Shown one piece after another: positions 34,024 to 43,217 of a stretch of 64,000 nucleotides of DNA. The DNA comes from Ulvibacter algarum (lineage in GTDB: Bacteria > Bacteroidota > Bacteroidia > Flavobacteriales > Flavobacteriaceae). The notes under the pieces were generated by a model, which searched no databases, was not told the origin of the DNA, and saw only the letters and a list, made by a program, of their open reading frames with translations. Every line of letters starts with the position of its first letter. Position 1 is the first letter of the stretch. The stretch covers positions 1-64,000 of the forward strand of contig CANLBJ010000005.1 of the NCBI GenBank assembly GCA_947488905.1, in the 5' to 3' direction. The position numbers and the translations under genes are program-made.

Positions 34024-36636
34024 ATGTTTAAAAATCGATTCGTGTTATTTGTTTTAGTCTGTATTTTAAATACAGTAGCCATTCAAGCCCAAGACGCTAG
34101 CTACCAAGAAAAAATAATCACAAGTATATTTTCTGAAACAGAAATCACCAAAAGTTATTTTTACGTATCGTTATGGGGACCACGTTATAGACAAGCATAT
34201 GCAACACCTATAAGTGCAAATGTGGTTAACCTCAATACTTATAAAGGAGGTTTAAAAATAGTGAAGCAACTAGGTGGTAAAAATTCTAGGACTTTGCTTT
34301 TAGAAGACCTTAATGGAGTTCTATATACACTACGCGCCTTGCACAAAAGCCCCACGGCATACATAGATAACAAAACCTTAAAGCAAGAGTATGCAGATGG
34401 CAAACTTGATGAGACCTACACAGAGGGTTTTATAGATGATATGGGCACAGGTGCGCATCCTTACATCTCGCTTGTGGTGGGTTCGCTGGCTCAAGACTTA
34501 GCAATAACACATACATATCCTTCTTTAATTTACGTACCTCGCGATGGTGGTTTTGGGGAGTTTTCTAATGATTTTGGCGATGCCCTTTATTATGTAGAAC
34601 AACAAATACCTTCTGAAATTTTAAAAAATCAATCGCTCTCAGTTAAAGACACTATACTTAATACGTCACAAGTTTTAAATAAGTTAAGAGAAGATTCGTC
34701 AAATAAAATTGATGAAACCGCATATATAAGAGCCCGTATATTTGATATGCTTATAGGCGACTGGAACAGAACACCTACACAGTGGGATTGGTTAACTCAT
34801 TCTAAAAACGAAGAAACTATTTATACACCTATTGCAAAAAATAGCGATCAAGCATTTACTAAAATGGGTGATGGCCCTTTAATGAGATTGACTACTTATT
34901 TTTCTAAAAACCGAAGACATTTAGAAAATTATGATGGCGAATTAACAAACCCAAAATGGCTCAATAAAAGTGCCTATGCTTTAGATAAGACCTTGATTGC
35001 AAATCTAGATGCTGCCTTCTGGGATACAGAAACAAAAAAAATAGTAGCATCGTTAACAGACGCTGTGATTGATAAGGCATTTTTGAGAGTGCCTCAAGAA
35101 CTAGAAGCAAGAATTTCTGAAGATATTATTACACAATTAAAACAAAGACGTGATAGGCTGCCAGAGATTGTATCTACATATGTTAAGCAGCTTAGTAAAC
35201 TCATAATAATAAAAGGGACAGATAATGATGATCACTTTACCATAGAGAGAATGCAAGATGGTAGCAGTATAATCACTGGCAAACAAAAAGATAAAGAAGG
35301 CGCTGCTTTTTATAAACAGACTATTAATAAAGAACGTACAAATCAAATATGGTTATACGGTCTAGAAGGGGATGATATGTTTGAGGTTATGGGTACTACA
35401 GACAAGCAAGTTTCGCTATCTATTTTTGGTGGTGATAACACAGACACTTACTCTGTTAATAATAAGAAGAATGTACATTTATATGATTTTCCTTCTCAAG
35501 ACGCAACGGTTACACCTAGTGATCTAAAAGTTAAAATGATAGACGAGCCAGCAGCAGGTCTTTATGATTATAAGCATACAAAACGTTTTTCAAATAAAGC
35601 AAGACCCTTATTAGGCATAAACGTTGATGACGGTTTGCAAATAGGGCTAGAGAACACTTTTACAGATTACGGTTTTAAACACACCCCATTTTCTACACAA
35701 CATACATTAAGCGCTTCGTTTTATTTTGCAACTACTGGTTTTGACTTGCAGTATAAAGGAGATTGGATACACGCCATAGATAAATTTGACTTAGGTTTAG
35801 ACCTACAACTTACAAGCCCTAATTATACGCTCAACTTTTTTGGCTTCGGAAATGAGACTGTCAATCTTAATGATCAAGATCCAGATAATTTTAGGCTAAA
35901 TTATAATAGAGTGCGTATTCAGAAATTTAAAGCAGCGCCATCTGTTTCTTATCGCGATCTTAAAGGGTATTCTTTAAAAGCAACAGTAGCTTATTCTTCA
36001 ATAGCTATAGAGAAAACCGAAAATAGATTTATTGAAGGGTTTTATAACAGTATAAATAGCGAGTCAGAAAATAATTTTGCAGAGATAGCAGCCACAGCTC
36101 ATTATAGTGATGAGGTTTTAGATATTATTCCATTTCTAGATGTAGACGCTACATTAATAGTAGGGAACACCTTTAATATTACACAAAGCAGTAATGTGGT
36201 TTACGCAAACCCAAAACTAAACTTAGGTCTTCCTTTTGATAGTTTAGAACGGTTTAAACTAACAAGTAATCTGGCGTCTTATTTTAATTTTAATAATAAT
36301 ATTGAGTTTTATCAAGGTGCAAGCTTAGGCGCAGCTTCTGGACTACGTGGATACAGAAATCAGCGTTTTACAGGAGTAAATTCTTTTGTGCAGAGTAGTG
36401 ATTTTAGAGTAAAATTAAACAGATTGCAAACTAAATTGATCCCTTTAGATATAGGTGTATATGGCGGTTTTGATTATGGTAGAGTTTGGGTCAATGATGA
36501 TGTGTCAAAAGACTGGAAAACATCTGTAGGAGGTGGTGTGTTCTTTGATACCTCTGGCTTACTAGTAGGTAATATTTCTGCATTCTCTAGTGAAGAAGGG
36601 TTACGCGTTGCAGTGCGATTAGGTGTTGGGTTTTAG
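34024..36636 (+). CDS. Outer-membrane beta-barrel protein (BamA/TamA-like surface antigen)
   Basis: An 870-residue protein with signal peptide 1-22 (CILNTVAIQAQ). The N-terminal 400 residues (YFYVSLWGPRYRQAYATPI, TGAHPYISLVVGSLAQDLAIT, IGDWNRTPTQWDW) match the region that in many Bacteroidetes follows a metallophosphoesterase domain; that domain is absent here. Residues about 560-870 are amphipathic strands ending LRVAVRLGVGF, with GLRGYRNQRFTG, typical of a surface-antigen barrel. Role in lipid or phosphate handling at the outer membrane is speculative. Confidence 0.82.
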   Translation: MFKNRFVLFVLVCILNTVAIQAQDASYQEKIITSIFSETEITKSYFYVSLWGPRYRQAYATPISANVVNLNTYKGGLKIVKQLGGKNSRTLLLEDLNGVLYTLRALHKSPTAYIDNKTLKQEYADGKLDETYTEGFIDDMGTGAHPYISLVVGSLAQDLAITHTYPSLIYVPRDGGFGEFSNDFGDALYYVEQQIPSEILKNQSLSVKDTILNTSQVLNKLREDSSNKIDETAYIRARIFDMLIGDWNRTPTQWDWLTHSKNEETIYTPIAKNSDQAFTKMGDGPLMRLTTYFSKNRRHLENYDGELTNPKWLNKSAYALDKTLIANLDAAFWDTETKKIVASLTDAVIDKAFLRVPQELEARISEDIITQLKQRRDRLPEIVSTYVKQLSKLIIIKGTDNDDHFTIERMQDGSSIITGKQKDKEGAAFYKQTINKERTNQIWLYGLEGDDMFEVMGTTDKQVSLSIFGGDNTDTYSVNNKKNVHLYDFPSQDATVTPSDLKVKMIDEPAAGLYDYKHTKRFSNKARPLLGINVDDGLQIGLENTFTDYGFKHTPFSTQHTLSASFYFATTGFDLQYKGDWIHAIDKFDLGLDLQLTSPNYTLNFFGFGNETVNLNDQDPDNFRLNYNRVRIQKFKAAPSVSYRDLKGYSLKATVAYSSIAIEKTENRFIEGFYNSINSESENNFAEIAATAHYSDEVLDIIPFLDVDATLIVGNTFNITQSSNVVYANPKLNLGLPFDSLERFKLTSNLASYFNFNNNIEFYQGASLGAASGLRGYRNQRFTGVNSFVQSSDFRVKLNRLQTKLIPLDIGVYGGFDYGRVWVNDDVSKDWKTSVGGGVFFDTSGLLVGNISAFSSEEGLRVAVRLGVGF

Positions 36637-36777
36637 ATTTAAATCGAAATCGAAAAATGAAATCTACTATTGTAAGTTTTGAAGATTTCTGAAGAAAAAC
36701 ATCTAAAACAGAAATGTGCTACCACACTTAGATTTTATTTACAAATATTCAATCGCAATAAATTTTCCGAAGCAAAT

Positions 36778-36813
36778 AAAAAAGGTGCCTAGAATTACTT
36801 CTAAGCACCTTTT
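36778..36813. terminator. Bidirectional terminator between convergent genes
   Basis: AAAAAGGTGC / GCACCTTTTT (36778-36787, 36804-36813) with an inner TAGAA/TTCTA extension; A-run and T-run on opposite sides allow action in both directions. Confidence 0.85.
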
Positions 36814-36832
36814 TAAAATATTTTGCTACTAT

Positions 36833-37057
36833 TTAGTATCCTCCGCCTGCACCCATAAGGTATGCAACAACTTGAAAAACGATACCTACACCTACACCTA
36901 TTAAAGCTGCGTAACAAGCCGTTTGAGCAGATTTTGGTTCATCTTTTTTCTTCATAAAATAGATGATACCACCTGCTAGAGGGATACAAAAAGATAAGAT
37001 TTTTAATCCTATCCCTAATTCATCCTTATTTTCGTTTGGATTTAAGTTTTCTGACAT
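36833..37057 (-). CDS. Small membrane protein
   Basis: A 74-residue protein with a charged N-terminus (NPNENKDELG) and two membrane helices (LKILSFCIPLAGGIIYFM and YAALIGVGVGIVFQVVAYLMG), ending GGGY. No family is certain. It follows the DUF2085 gene after 10 bp and is probably co-transcribed with it. Confidence 0.7.
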   Translation of the reverse strand: MSENLNPNENKDELGIGLKILSFCIPLAGGIIYFMKKKDEPKSAQTACYAALIGVGVGIVFQVVAYLMGAGGGY

Positions 37058-37067
37058 AATTATATAG

Positions 37068-37436
37068 TTAATTGATTAGTATTAAAATTTGTTTAGCGAT
37101 AAAAATACCGATATGCGATACCAATGACATTGTGGCTACACCAGATATAAGTCCAGTAATAAACCTTCTAGAATTTGTGCTCTCTATATTAAAGTAAGCT
37201 TGTATTCCTCCATCAATATATGTGGGCAAAATTAATAAAATGGTCCATAAGAATGGAATTCTAATAATTCCAAAAACAAACAAAGGTAAAGCTAGATACC
37301 CAAGATTTATTCCTGTACAACGGGCGCACATAAAAAACTGTTTGCCTTTCCAGAAGAAAGAACGCTCTGGTAATTGATGGCAAAAAGCAAAATGCAATTT
37401 GTTTTTACTTACCTCAACTTCCTCTTTCTTGCACAT
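37068..37436 (-). CDS. DUF2085 family membrane protein
   Basis: A 122-residue inner-membrane protein. The DUF2085 pattern is clear: FCHQLPERSFFWKGKQFFMCARCTGINLGYL near 19-49, followed by membrane helices. The conserved His and Cys residues may bind a metal; the function is unknown. A run of three small minus-strand membrane genes (DoxX, DUF2085, 74-residue protein) is found here. Confidence 0.85.
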   Translation of the reverse strand: MCKKEEVEVSKNKLHFAFCHQLPERSFFWKGKQFFMCARCTGINLGYLALPLFVFGIIRIPFLWTILLILPTYIDGGIQAYFNIESTNSRRFITGLISGVATMSLVSHIGIFIAKQILILIN

Positions 37437-37491
37437 TATTTGATGTCATTTTAATTAATTTGCCTAGGCAATATAATATTTTTTATAAAAC

Positions 37492-37514
37492 GTAATTAGC
37501 TTTTGCCTAATTAC
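37492..37514 (-). terminator. Terminator of the DoxX gene
   Basis: Perfect 8-bp stem GTAATTAG / CTAATTAC (37492-37499, 37507-37514) followed on the minus strand by CGTTTTAT. A separate 12-bp palindrome TTGCCTAGGCAA lies at 37460-37471. Confidence 0.6.
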
Positions 37515-37517
37515 TTA

Positions 37518-37898
37518 TTATCTTTTACTCACACTATATTTACCTGCTCCCATTAAACCAATAGCTATATAGCCTGTTAAATATAGAAGCGCCATCTCCT
37601 TTTTTGCTAAGGGATCTGCACCGTGAATCATAAATGCTGCAACTGCCATTGTGATAATTGCGGGTATTGCTGTAAGTCTTACTTTATAACCAACAATAAT
37701 AAGTAGAGGAGAGATTACTTCACCTATAATCACAAGTATAGATGTTAATAAAGCACCAACACCAAGTGGGTCACCCACAACTTCAAGGTTGCCATTAAAA
37801 ACTTCGAGCATTTTTGGAATCCCGTGCGTAAGCATTAGACCTCCAAAACCTAAACGCATAATTAATGCTCCTATTGAAAAACTTCCAGATGTTGTCAT
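37518..37898 (-). CDS. DoxX family membrane protein
   Basis: A 126-residue inner-membrane protein with four helices. The start GALIMRLGFGGLMLTHGIPKM and the LLTSILVIIGEVISPLLIIVGYKVRLTA segment are typical of DoxX/YphA proteins, which are linked to redox stress in some bacteria. The precise role is unknown. Confidence 0.85.
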   Translation of the reverse strand: MTTSGSFSIGALIMRLGFGGLMLTHGIPKMLEVFNGNLEVVGDPLGVGALLTSILVIIGEVISPLLIIVGYKVRLTAIPAIITMAVAAFMIHGADPLAKKEMALLYLTGYIAIGLMGAGKYSVSKR

Positions 37899-38004
37899 GT
37901 TTGTTTTGTGTTTAAAAATTTAAAAGTAGATAAAAAAACAATAAATGACAGCGGCTTAATATAGATTTTACTTTTTAGAAACATTGTATGCTTTTGTAGT
38001 ACTA

Positions 38005-38074
38005 TATCTCAATATATAATCACGGTTTCTTAAAGTTGAGATAAAACTATGGTAATGACTTCTCTTTAGTTTTG
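38005..38074 (+). promoter_or_regulatory. Promoter and possible operator of the choice-of-anchor I gene
   Basis: TAGTTTTG at 38067-38074 is an exact -7 match, 29 nt before the ATG. Upstream, TATCTCAA (38005-38012) and TTGAGATA (38036-38043) form an 8-bp inverted repeat with 23-bp spacing, placed at about -30 to -70, where a regulator could bind. Confidence 0.45.
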
Positions 38075-38102
38075 AGCAAGCAAATAATAAACTAAAAAAA
38101 CT

Positions 38103-41100
38103 ATGAAAAAAATTACATTACTAGTATCTGTATTAATGTCGATGACTGCAATTGGTCAAGTCATAACAGTTGCAGAAACAAGCTTTGAAGAAGCAACAAC
38201 CTCAGATAGTAATTACACAGATTTAGGTGATGCAACACTAGCACACGCTTTAATAACTAATGTAGATGAACCAGACGTTAACTTTATAGCTACAGGAGCA
38301 GAGATAGGTTTTCTATCTAACTATGTACCTTATGATTCTCCTGGTTCTGGTTTAACAGATGGAGATTTTGTGGGTGTCACTACCTTTGATGGTATTGTTG
38401 GTGCTTATACAGATGGTGTGCAAGGGTTTTCATTTTCAGATACAGATGGCACCATGATTACTACTTTTGATGTAGTAGATTTTGCAGGTTATACTAACGC
38501 GACAGTGTCTATAGATTACTTTATTAACGCAACAGGATATGAAGGAGACGGAACTTTAAACGAGAGTGGGAGTGATCTTTTTCGCATTTACCTATTAGAC
38601 ATAACTAATAACACAGAAATAGATATTCTCAATACAGTAGGTTCAGATATTAACGACCTAAGTATTGAGGGAGCTTGGTTAACAGGAACGGCTTCTATTC
38701 CAGATGGAGCACAAGTGCAACTAGTAGTTGAGGCTCGTGTAAACTCTGGCTCAGAAACAATGGTAATAGACAATGTAGTTTTTACAGCAGAAGAAACTGT
38801 AGCAGTACTACCGCAACTAATAATTTCTGAAATATTCTCTGGGCAATCTGGTGATGATTTAACAGCAGATTGGTTCGAGATTGAAAACACAGGAGCAACG
38901 CCTTATGATCAATCTGTTGACGGTGATTTATATTATGATGATGAAAGTGCAGATGAAACAACAGCAGATATCATTACTGGTGTTTCACAAATTTTGCCAG
39001 GTCAAACTGCAATTGTATTAATAACATCAGATATAGCAGATGTAGATGCTTTTACAGCTGTTTGGGGTTCTGTTATTGATTTATCAGGAGTAGCGATAGG
39101 GATGTCAGATGGAGCAGGATTAGGTGCTGGCGGTGATGCCGTAAATATATGGCTAGGAGACCCAACAGCATCAACACCATTAGCAACAGGAGCTTATCCA
39201 GATACAGACGCAAATGACGGTCAGTCATATGATGTTACATTAAATGCTTTTAGTGTAGAAGCAAATGCAAATGGAGCTGTGACTACTAATGCTTTTGGTG
39301 GTGATGGTTCTGTACCAAACATAGGTTCGCCGGGTAATGGCTTGCCTATAAATACTATTGAGATTCAATTTGATGGGGCTTTTACGTCTGTATCAGAAGA
39401 CGGTTTATCTGTTGAGATAACTTTATTAATTTCTGATGCTCCCTTAACAAACACCACTGTAGAGGTCCTACTTATGGACGGAGGTACTGGTGCTGCAAAT
39501 AGTGACTTTACGTATACTGCTACGCCAACAGTAATGTTTCCGGCAGGAAGTGATTCTCCTCAAACTTTAGTGATACCTATTTTAGATAATAATGAAGATG
39601 GAAGTGATGTATTCTTTGTATTAGGATTAGGTAATGTTTCTAATGGTGAGACAGGAATTCAAGATACTTACGTTGTTTATATTTTAGATGATGATACAGT
39701 TGTACCAGCAGAAGATACTACACAGTTAAACGCGTCTTATTTGCCTAGCTACCTTGTGTCTGATGGTGGTACTGCAGAGATTTCTGCTTTTGATCCATTA
39801 ACAGAGACATTATTTGTTGTAAACGATACAGCTATTGAAGTTTTAGATTTTTCAGACCCTACAAATATTGTAAATATTGCAACTGCAGATATTACAGGCG
39901 TAGGAGCTTCTGCTCAAAGTGTAGCCGTAAGTAATGGTATTCTAGCAATTGCAATCGCAAACTTTGATGAGACACAACCTGGTTTTGTTGCCTTTAGTGA
40001 TACAGCTGGTAATGAAGAGCCAGTAATTGTACAAGTAGGTGCATTGCCAGATATGTTAACTTTTACACCAGACGGTACTAAACTATTAGTAGCAAATGAG
40101 GGGCAGCCTAATAATGATTACTCAATAGATCCAGAAGGAACGGTTTCTATAATAGATGTAACAGGAGGATTGTTAAGTATAACGCAAGATGACGTTACTA
40201 ATGTAAACTTCAATGCTTATGACGGTATGGAAGCACAATTAAATGCAGATGGAATAAGAGTGTATGGCCCTAATGCAACAGCTTCGCAAGATTTTGAACC
40301 AGAGTATATTGCAGTCTCTGCTAATGGAGAAAAAGCTTATGTGGTTTTACAAGAAAACAATGCATATGCAATTATTGATATCGCTACAGCAACGGTTACA
40401 GATGTTATCTCTTTTGGATTAAAAGACCATAGTTTGCCAGAGAACTCTCTAGACACTAGTGATGAGTCAGATTTTGTATTTAACGCTTCTTGGCCTATAA
40501 AAGGAATGTATATGCCAGATGCTATTACACTTTATTCAGTTGCAGGAGTAGATTACATAGTGACTGCAAATGAAGGGGATGCAAGAGAGTATGATGCATT
40601 TGAAGAAGAGGCTAAAATTGATGACGATACATACGTTTTAGATCCTACTGTTTTTAGTGATATTAATGTTTTAGAGTTTGCAACTAATATTGGCGAGATA
40701 GCAGTTTCATCTGCATCTGGAGATTTAGACAACGATGGTGACTTTGATGAAATTCACGTTTTTGGAGGTAGATCATTCAGTATTTTTGAAGCAACAACAG
40801 GAGTTTTAGTATATGACAGTGCAAACGACTTTGAAGTAATCACAGCAGCAGACCCTGTGTATGGTGCTATATTTAATGCTAGTAATAGCAATAACAATCT
40901 TAAAAACAGGAGTGATAATAAAGGCCCAGAGCCAGAAGGTGTTATTGTTCAACAAATAGATGGTCAACAATATGCTTTTATTTTATTAGAGCGTGTAGGA
41001 GGTGTAATGATTTATAATGTTACAGATCCTGCTGCACCAGTATTTTTACAATACTTAAATAACAGAAATACAGAAGAAGGTGGTGATGAATCTGGAGATT

Positions 41101-41450
41101 TAGGACCAGAAGGGATTCTTTATATTTCGCCAGAAGATAACAGTTTAAGTAAAGGCTTAATTGTAATATCAAATGAGGTAAGCGCAACATTAAGTGTTAT
41201 TGAGTTAAATGCAGATGTACTTGGGCTTGATGAGGTATATACAACACCTTCTGTTTTTACAATGCACCCTAACCCAGCTTCAAATACAGTGTATTTCAGT
41301 AAGCAGGGTAGCTATACTATTTATGATACAACAGGAAGAGTTATCTTAAGTACTCCAGAAGTAGCAAGTATAGATGTAAGTACATTAAAAACGGGTACTT
41401 ATATTGTGACCAATGCAGATGGAAACAATCAAAAATTAATAATCAAGTAA
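38103..41450 (+). CDS. Choice-of-anchor I protein, secreted, T9SS sorting domain
   Basis: An 1115-residue secreted protein. Signal peptide 1-18 (LMSMTAIGQ). Residues about 20-230 are a jelly-roll-like domain, 235-420 resemble a lamin-tail (LTD) domain (PQLIISEIFSGQSGDDLTADWFEIENTG), 425-545 a Calx-beta domain, and 550-1040 a seven-bladed choice-of-anchor I domain (VSDGGTAEISAFDPLTETLFVVN, MTLFTP-type repeats, YIVTANEGDAREY). The last 65 residues (FTMHPNPASNTVYF ... NQKLIIK) are a T9SS type A sorting domain. Related proteins include phytase-like or phosphatase-like propellers; activity is not assigned. Confidence 0.9.
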   Translation: MKKITLLVSVLMSMTAIGQVITVAETSFEEATTSDSNYTDLGDATLAHALITNVDEPDVNFIATGAEIGFLSNYVPYDSPGSGLTDGDFVGVTTFDGIVGAYTDGVQGFSFSDTDGTMITTFDVVDFAGYTNATVSIDYFINATGYEGDGTLNESGSDLFRIYLLDITNNTEIDILNTVGSDINDLSIEGAWLTGTASIPDGAQVQLVVEARVNSGSETMVIDNVVFTAEETVAVLPQLIISEIFSGQSGDDLTADWFEIENTGATPYDQSVDGDLYYDDESADETTADIITGVSQILPGQTAIVLITSDIADVDAFTAVWGSVIDLSGVAIGMSDGAGLGAGGDAVNIWLGDPTASTPLATGAYPDTDANDGQSYDVTLNAFSVEANANGAVTTNAFGGDGSVPNIGSPGNGLPINTIEIQFDGAFTSVSEDGLSVEITLLISDAPLTNTTVEVLLMDGGTGAANSDFTYTATPTVMFPAGSDSPQTLVIPILDNNEDGSDVFFVLGLGNVSNGETGIQDTYVVYILDDDTVVPAEDTTQLNASYLPSYLVSDGGTAEISAFDPLTETLFVVNDTAIEVLDFSDPTNIVNIATADITGVGASAQSVAVSNGILAIAIANFDETQPGFVAFSDTAGNEEPVIVQVGALPDMLTFTPDGTKLLVANEGQPNNDYSIDPEGTVSIIDVTGGLLSITQDDVTNVNFNAYDGMEAQLNADGIRVYGPNATASQDFEPEYIAVSANGEKAYVVLQENNAYAIIDIATATVTDVISFGLKDHSLPENSLDTSDESDFVFNASWPIKGMYMPDAITLYSVAGVDYIVTANEGDAREYDAFEEEAKIDDDTYVLDPTVFSDINVLEFATNIGEIAVSSASGDLDNDGDFDEIHVFGGRSFSIFEATTGVLVYDSANDFEVITAADPVYGAIFNASNSNNNLKNRSDNKGPEPEGVIVQQIDGQQYAFILLERVGGVMIYNVTDPAAPVFLQYLNNRNTEEGGDESGDLGPEGILYISPEDNSLSKGLIVISNEVSATLSVIELNADVLGLDEVYTTPSVFTMHPNPASNTVYFSKQGSYTIYDTTGRVILSTPEVASIDVSTLKTGTYIVTNADGNNQKLIIK

Positions 41451-41474
41451 GTTTAATTATTATTAGCCTAAAAG

Positions 41475-41507
41475 ACCGTTGCCCTAATTGTGGCAGCGGT
41501 TTTTTTA
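41475..41507 (+). terminator. Terminator of the choice-of-anchor I gene
   Basis: Stem ACCGTTGCC / GGCAGCGGT (41475-41483, 41492-41500, one G-U) followed by T to 41507. Confidence 0.85.
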
Positions 41508-41540
41508 TTTCTGTATTTTTGCAATAAGATATTTCTATAT

Positions 41541-42488
41541 ATGCAAAAAGTAAAAGCTTGGATTTCTGCGGCACGTTTACGCACATTACCACTTTCAATT
41601 TCAGGTATTATTGTGGGCGCTGCCCTAGGTTTTGATGCTTCTTGTCTAGATATAGGATCTTCCTTAAGTCTCGAGTCTGCTATGTGCACTGGAGCGTTTT
41701 ATCAATCTCCATTATTTTGGCTGGCAATACTTGTAACTATTGGTTTTCAAGTGCTTTCTAATTTTGCTAATGATTATGGCGATGGTATAAAAGGAACAGA
41801 TGCAAATAGAGAAGGAGAAAAACGTATGGTTGCTTCTGGGTTAATCACACCTAAGCAAATGAAATTAGGGATGATTATAACTAGTGTACTTACTATGTTT
41901 ATAGCAAGTCTACTTATTTTTGGAGCTTTTGGTAACGAGCATTTTATACTCGCCTTTATATTTTTTAATCTTGCCATAGCAGCTATCATTGCGGCTGTAA
42001 AATATACAGTAGGTGATAACGCCTATGGTTATTCTGGTTTTGGAGATATATTTGTCTATTTGTTTTTTGGACTTTTAAGCGTTTTAGGTAGTTACTTTTT
42101 ATTTGCAAAAACCTTAAGTTGGGATATGCTCCTGCCAGCCACAGCAGTAGGCTTGTTTAGTGTAGCGGTTCTTAATCTTAACAACATGCGTGATATTTAT
42201 AATGACGCAAAAGTTAGTAAAAACACACTTGTTGTAAAGCTAGGTAGCACAAAAGCAAAACAATATCATTATTTTCTGCTCATCGCAGGAATGCTGTCTG
42301 CATTAGCTTACACCATACTTAACTATCACTCGGTATTACAATTTTTATATATAATTGCATTTATCCCTTTCTTGATCAATTGCATAACAGTTTATAAAAA
42401 CAAAGAGCCAAGATTACTAGACTCACAATTAAAGGTGATAGCTTTAAGTACTTTTGCCTTTTCGGTTTTATTTGCTTTTTTTAATTAA
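41541..42488 (+). CDS. menA: 1,4-dihydroxy-2-naphthoate polyprenyltransferase
   Basis: A 315-residue inner-membrane UbiA-family prenyltransferase that makes demethylmenaquinone. The start at 41541 (MQKVKAWISAARLRTLPLS) is chosen because an in-frame GTG at 41490 lies inside the upstream terminator. The first Asp-rich motif is NFANDYGDGIKGTDANRE and the second is NLNNMRDIYNDAKVSKNTL. About nine membrane helices are present. It opens the menaquinone-associated block with menC and menE downstream. Confidence 0.95.
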   Translation: MQKVKAWISAARLRTLPLSISGIIVGAALGFDASCLDIGSSLSLESAMCTGAFYQSPLFWLAILVTIGFQVLSNFANDYGDGIKGTDANREGEKRMVASGLITPKQMKLGMIITSVLTMFIASLLIFGAFGNEHFILAFIFFNLAIAAIIAAVKYTVGDNAYGYSGFGDIFVYLFFGLLSVLGSYFLFAKTLSWDMLLPATAVGLFSVAVLNLNNMRDIYNDAKVSKNTLVVKLGSTKAKQYHYFLLIAGMLSALAYTILNYHSVLQFLYIIAFIPFLINCITVYKNKEPRLLDSQLKVIALSTFAFSVLFAFFN

Positions 42489-42500
42489 AATTTAATAACA

Positions 42501-43181
42501 ATGAAAATCACATTTTACGGTCAGAATACCCTAGCGATTTCAATAGGAGAAACTAACATCATCGTTGATCCTTTTATTACAGGTAACGAGTTAGCAAAAG
42601 ACAAAGTAGATATAATGACTTTAAAGGCAGATTATATTTTGCTTACACATGCACATCAAGATCATATACTAGATGCAGAGGCGATTGCAAAAAATACAAA
42701 TGCTGTAATTGTAAGCAATTATGAGATTGCCATGCATTATCAAGCAAAAGGTATTGAGGTGCACCCTATGAACCACGGTGGTAACTGGGATTTTGACTTC
42801 GGAAATGTGAAATATGTAAACGCAATCCATTCAAGTTCATTCCCTGACGGAAGTTACGGAGGGCAACCTGGTGGTTTTGTGATAGAAGGCGAACATAAAA
42901 ACATTTACATAGCAGGTGATACTGCGCTAACAATGGATATGAAATTAATCCCGTTACGCACCAAGCTAGATCTTGCAATACTACCTATAGGTGATAACTT
43001 TACTATGGGTATAGATGACGCTATTACAGCTAGTGATTTTGTTGAGTGTGACAAAGTACTGGGTGTTCATTATGATACCTTTGGCTATATAGAGATTGAT
43101 CATAAAGTAGCAAAACAAAAGTTTTTTGATGCAGATAAAGATTTAATGCTGCTTGACATAGGTGAATCTATTGAGCTTTAA
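42501..43181 (+). CDS. UPF0173 metal-dependent hydrolase (metallo-beta-lactamase fold)
   Basis: A 226-residue cytosolic MBL-fold hydrolase. The metal motif is H50-x-H52-x-D54-H55 in LLTHAHQDHILD; further ligands are in NAIHSSSFPDG, YIAGDTALTMDM and GVHYDTFGYIEID. It starts 12 bp after menA and occurs in this place in many flavobacteria, but a role in menaquinone synthesis is not shown. Confidence 0.9.
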   Translation: MKITFYGQNTLAISIGETNIIVDPFITGNELAKDKVDIMTLKADYILLTHAHQDHILDAEAIAKNTNAVIVSNYEIAMHYQAKGIEVHPMNHGGNWDFDFGNVKYVNAIHSSSFPDGSYGGQPGGFVIEGEHKNIYIAGDTALTMDMKLIPLRTKLDLAILPIGDNFTMGIDDAITASDFVECDKVLGVHYDTFGYIEIDHKVAKQKFFDADKDLMLLDIGESIEL

Positions 43182-43217
43182 TTATCTTTTAAAAATTATT
43201 TTATAATAGTACTTATA

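Noticed and set aside
41490-41540. Longer menA starting at GTG 41490
   Set aside because: This start lies inside the terminator of the preceding gene; the ATG at 41541 gives the normal MenA N-terminus.
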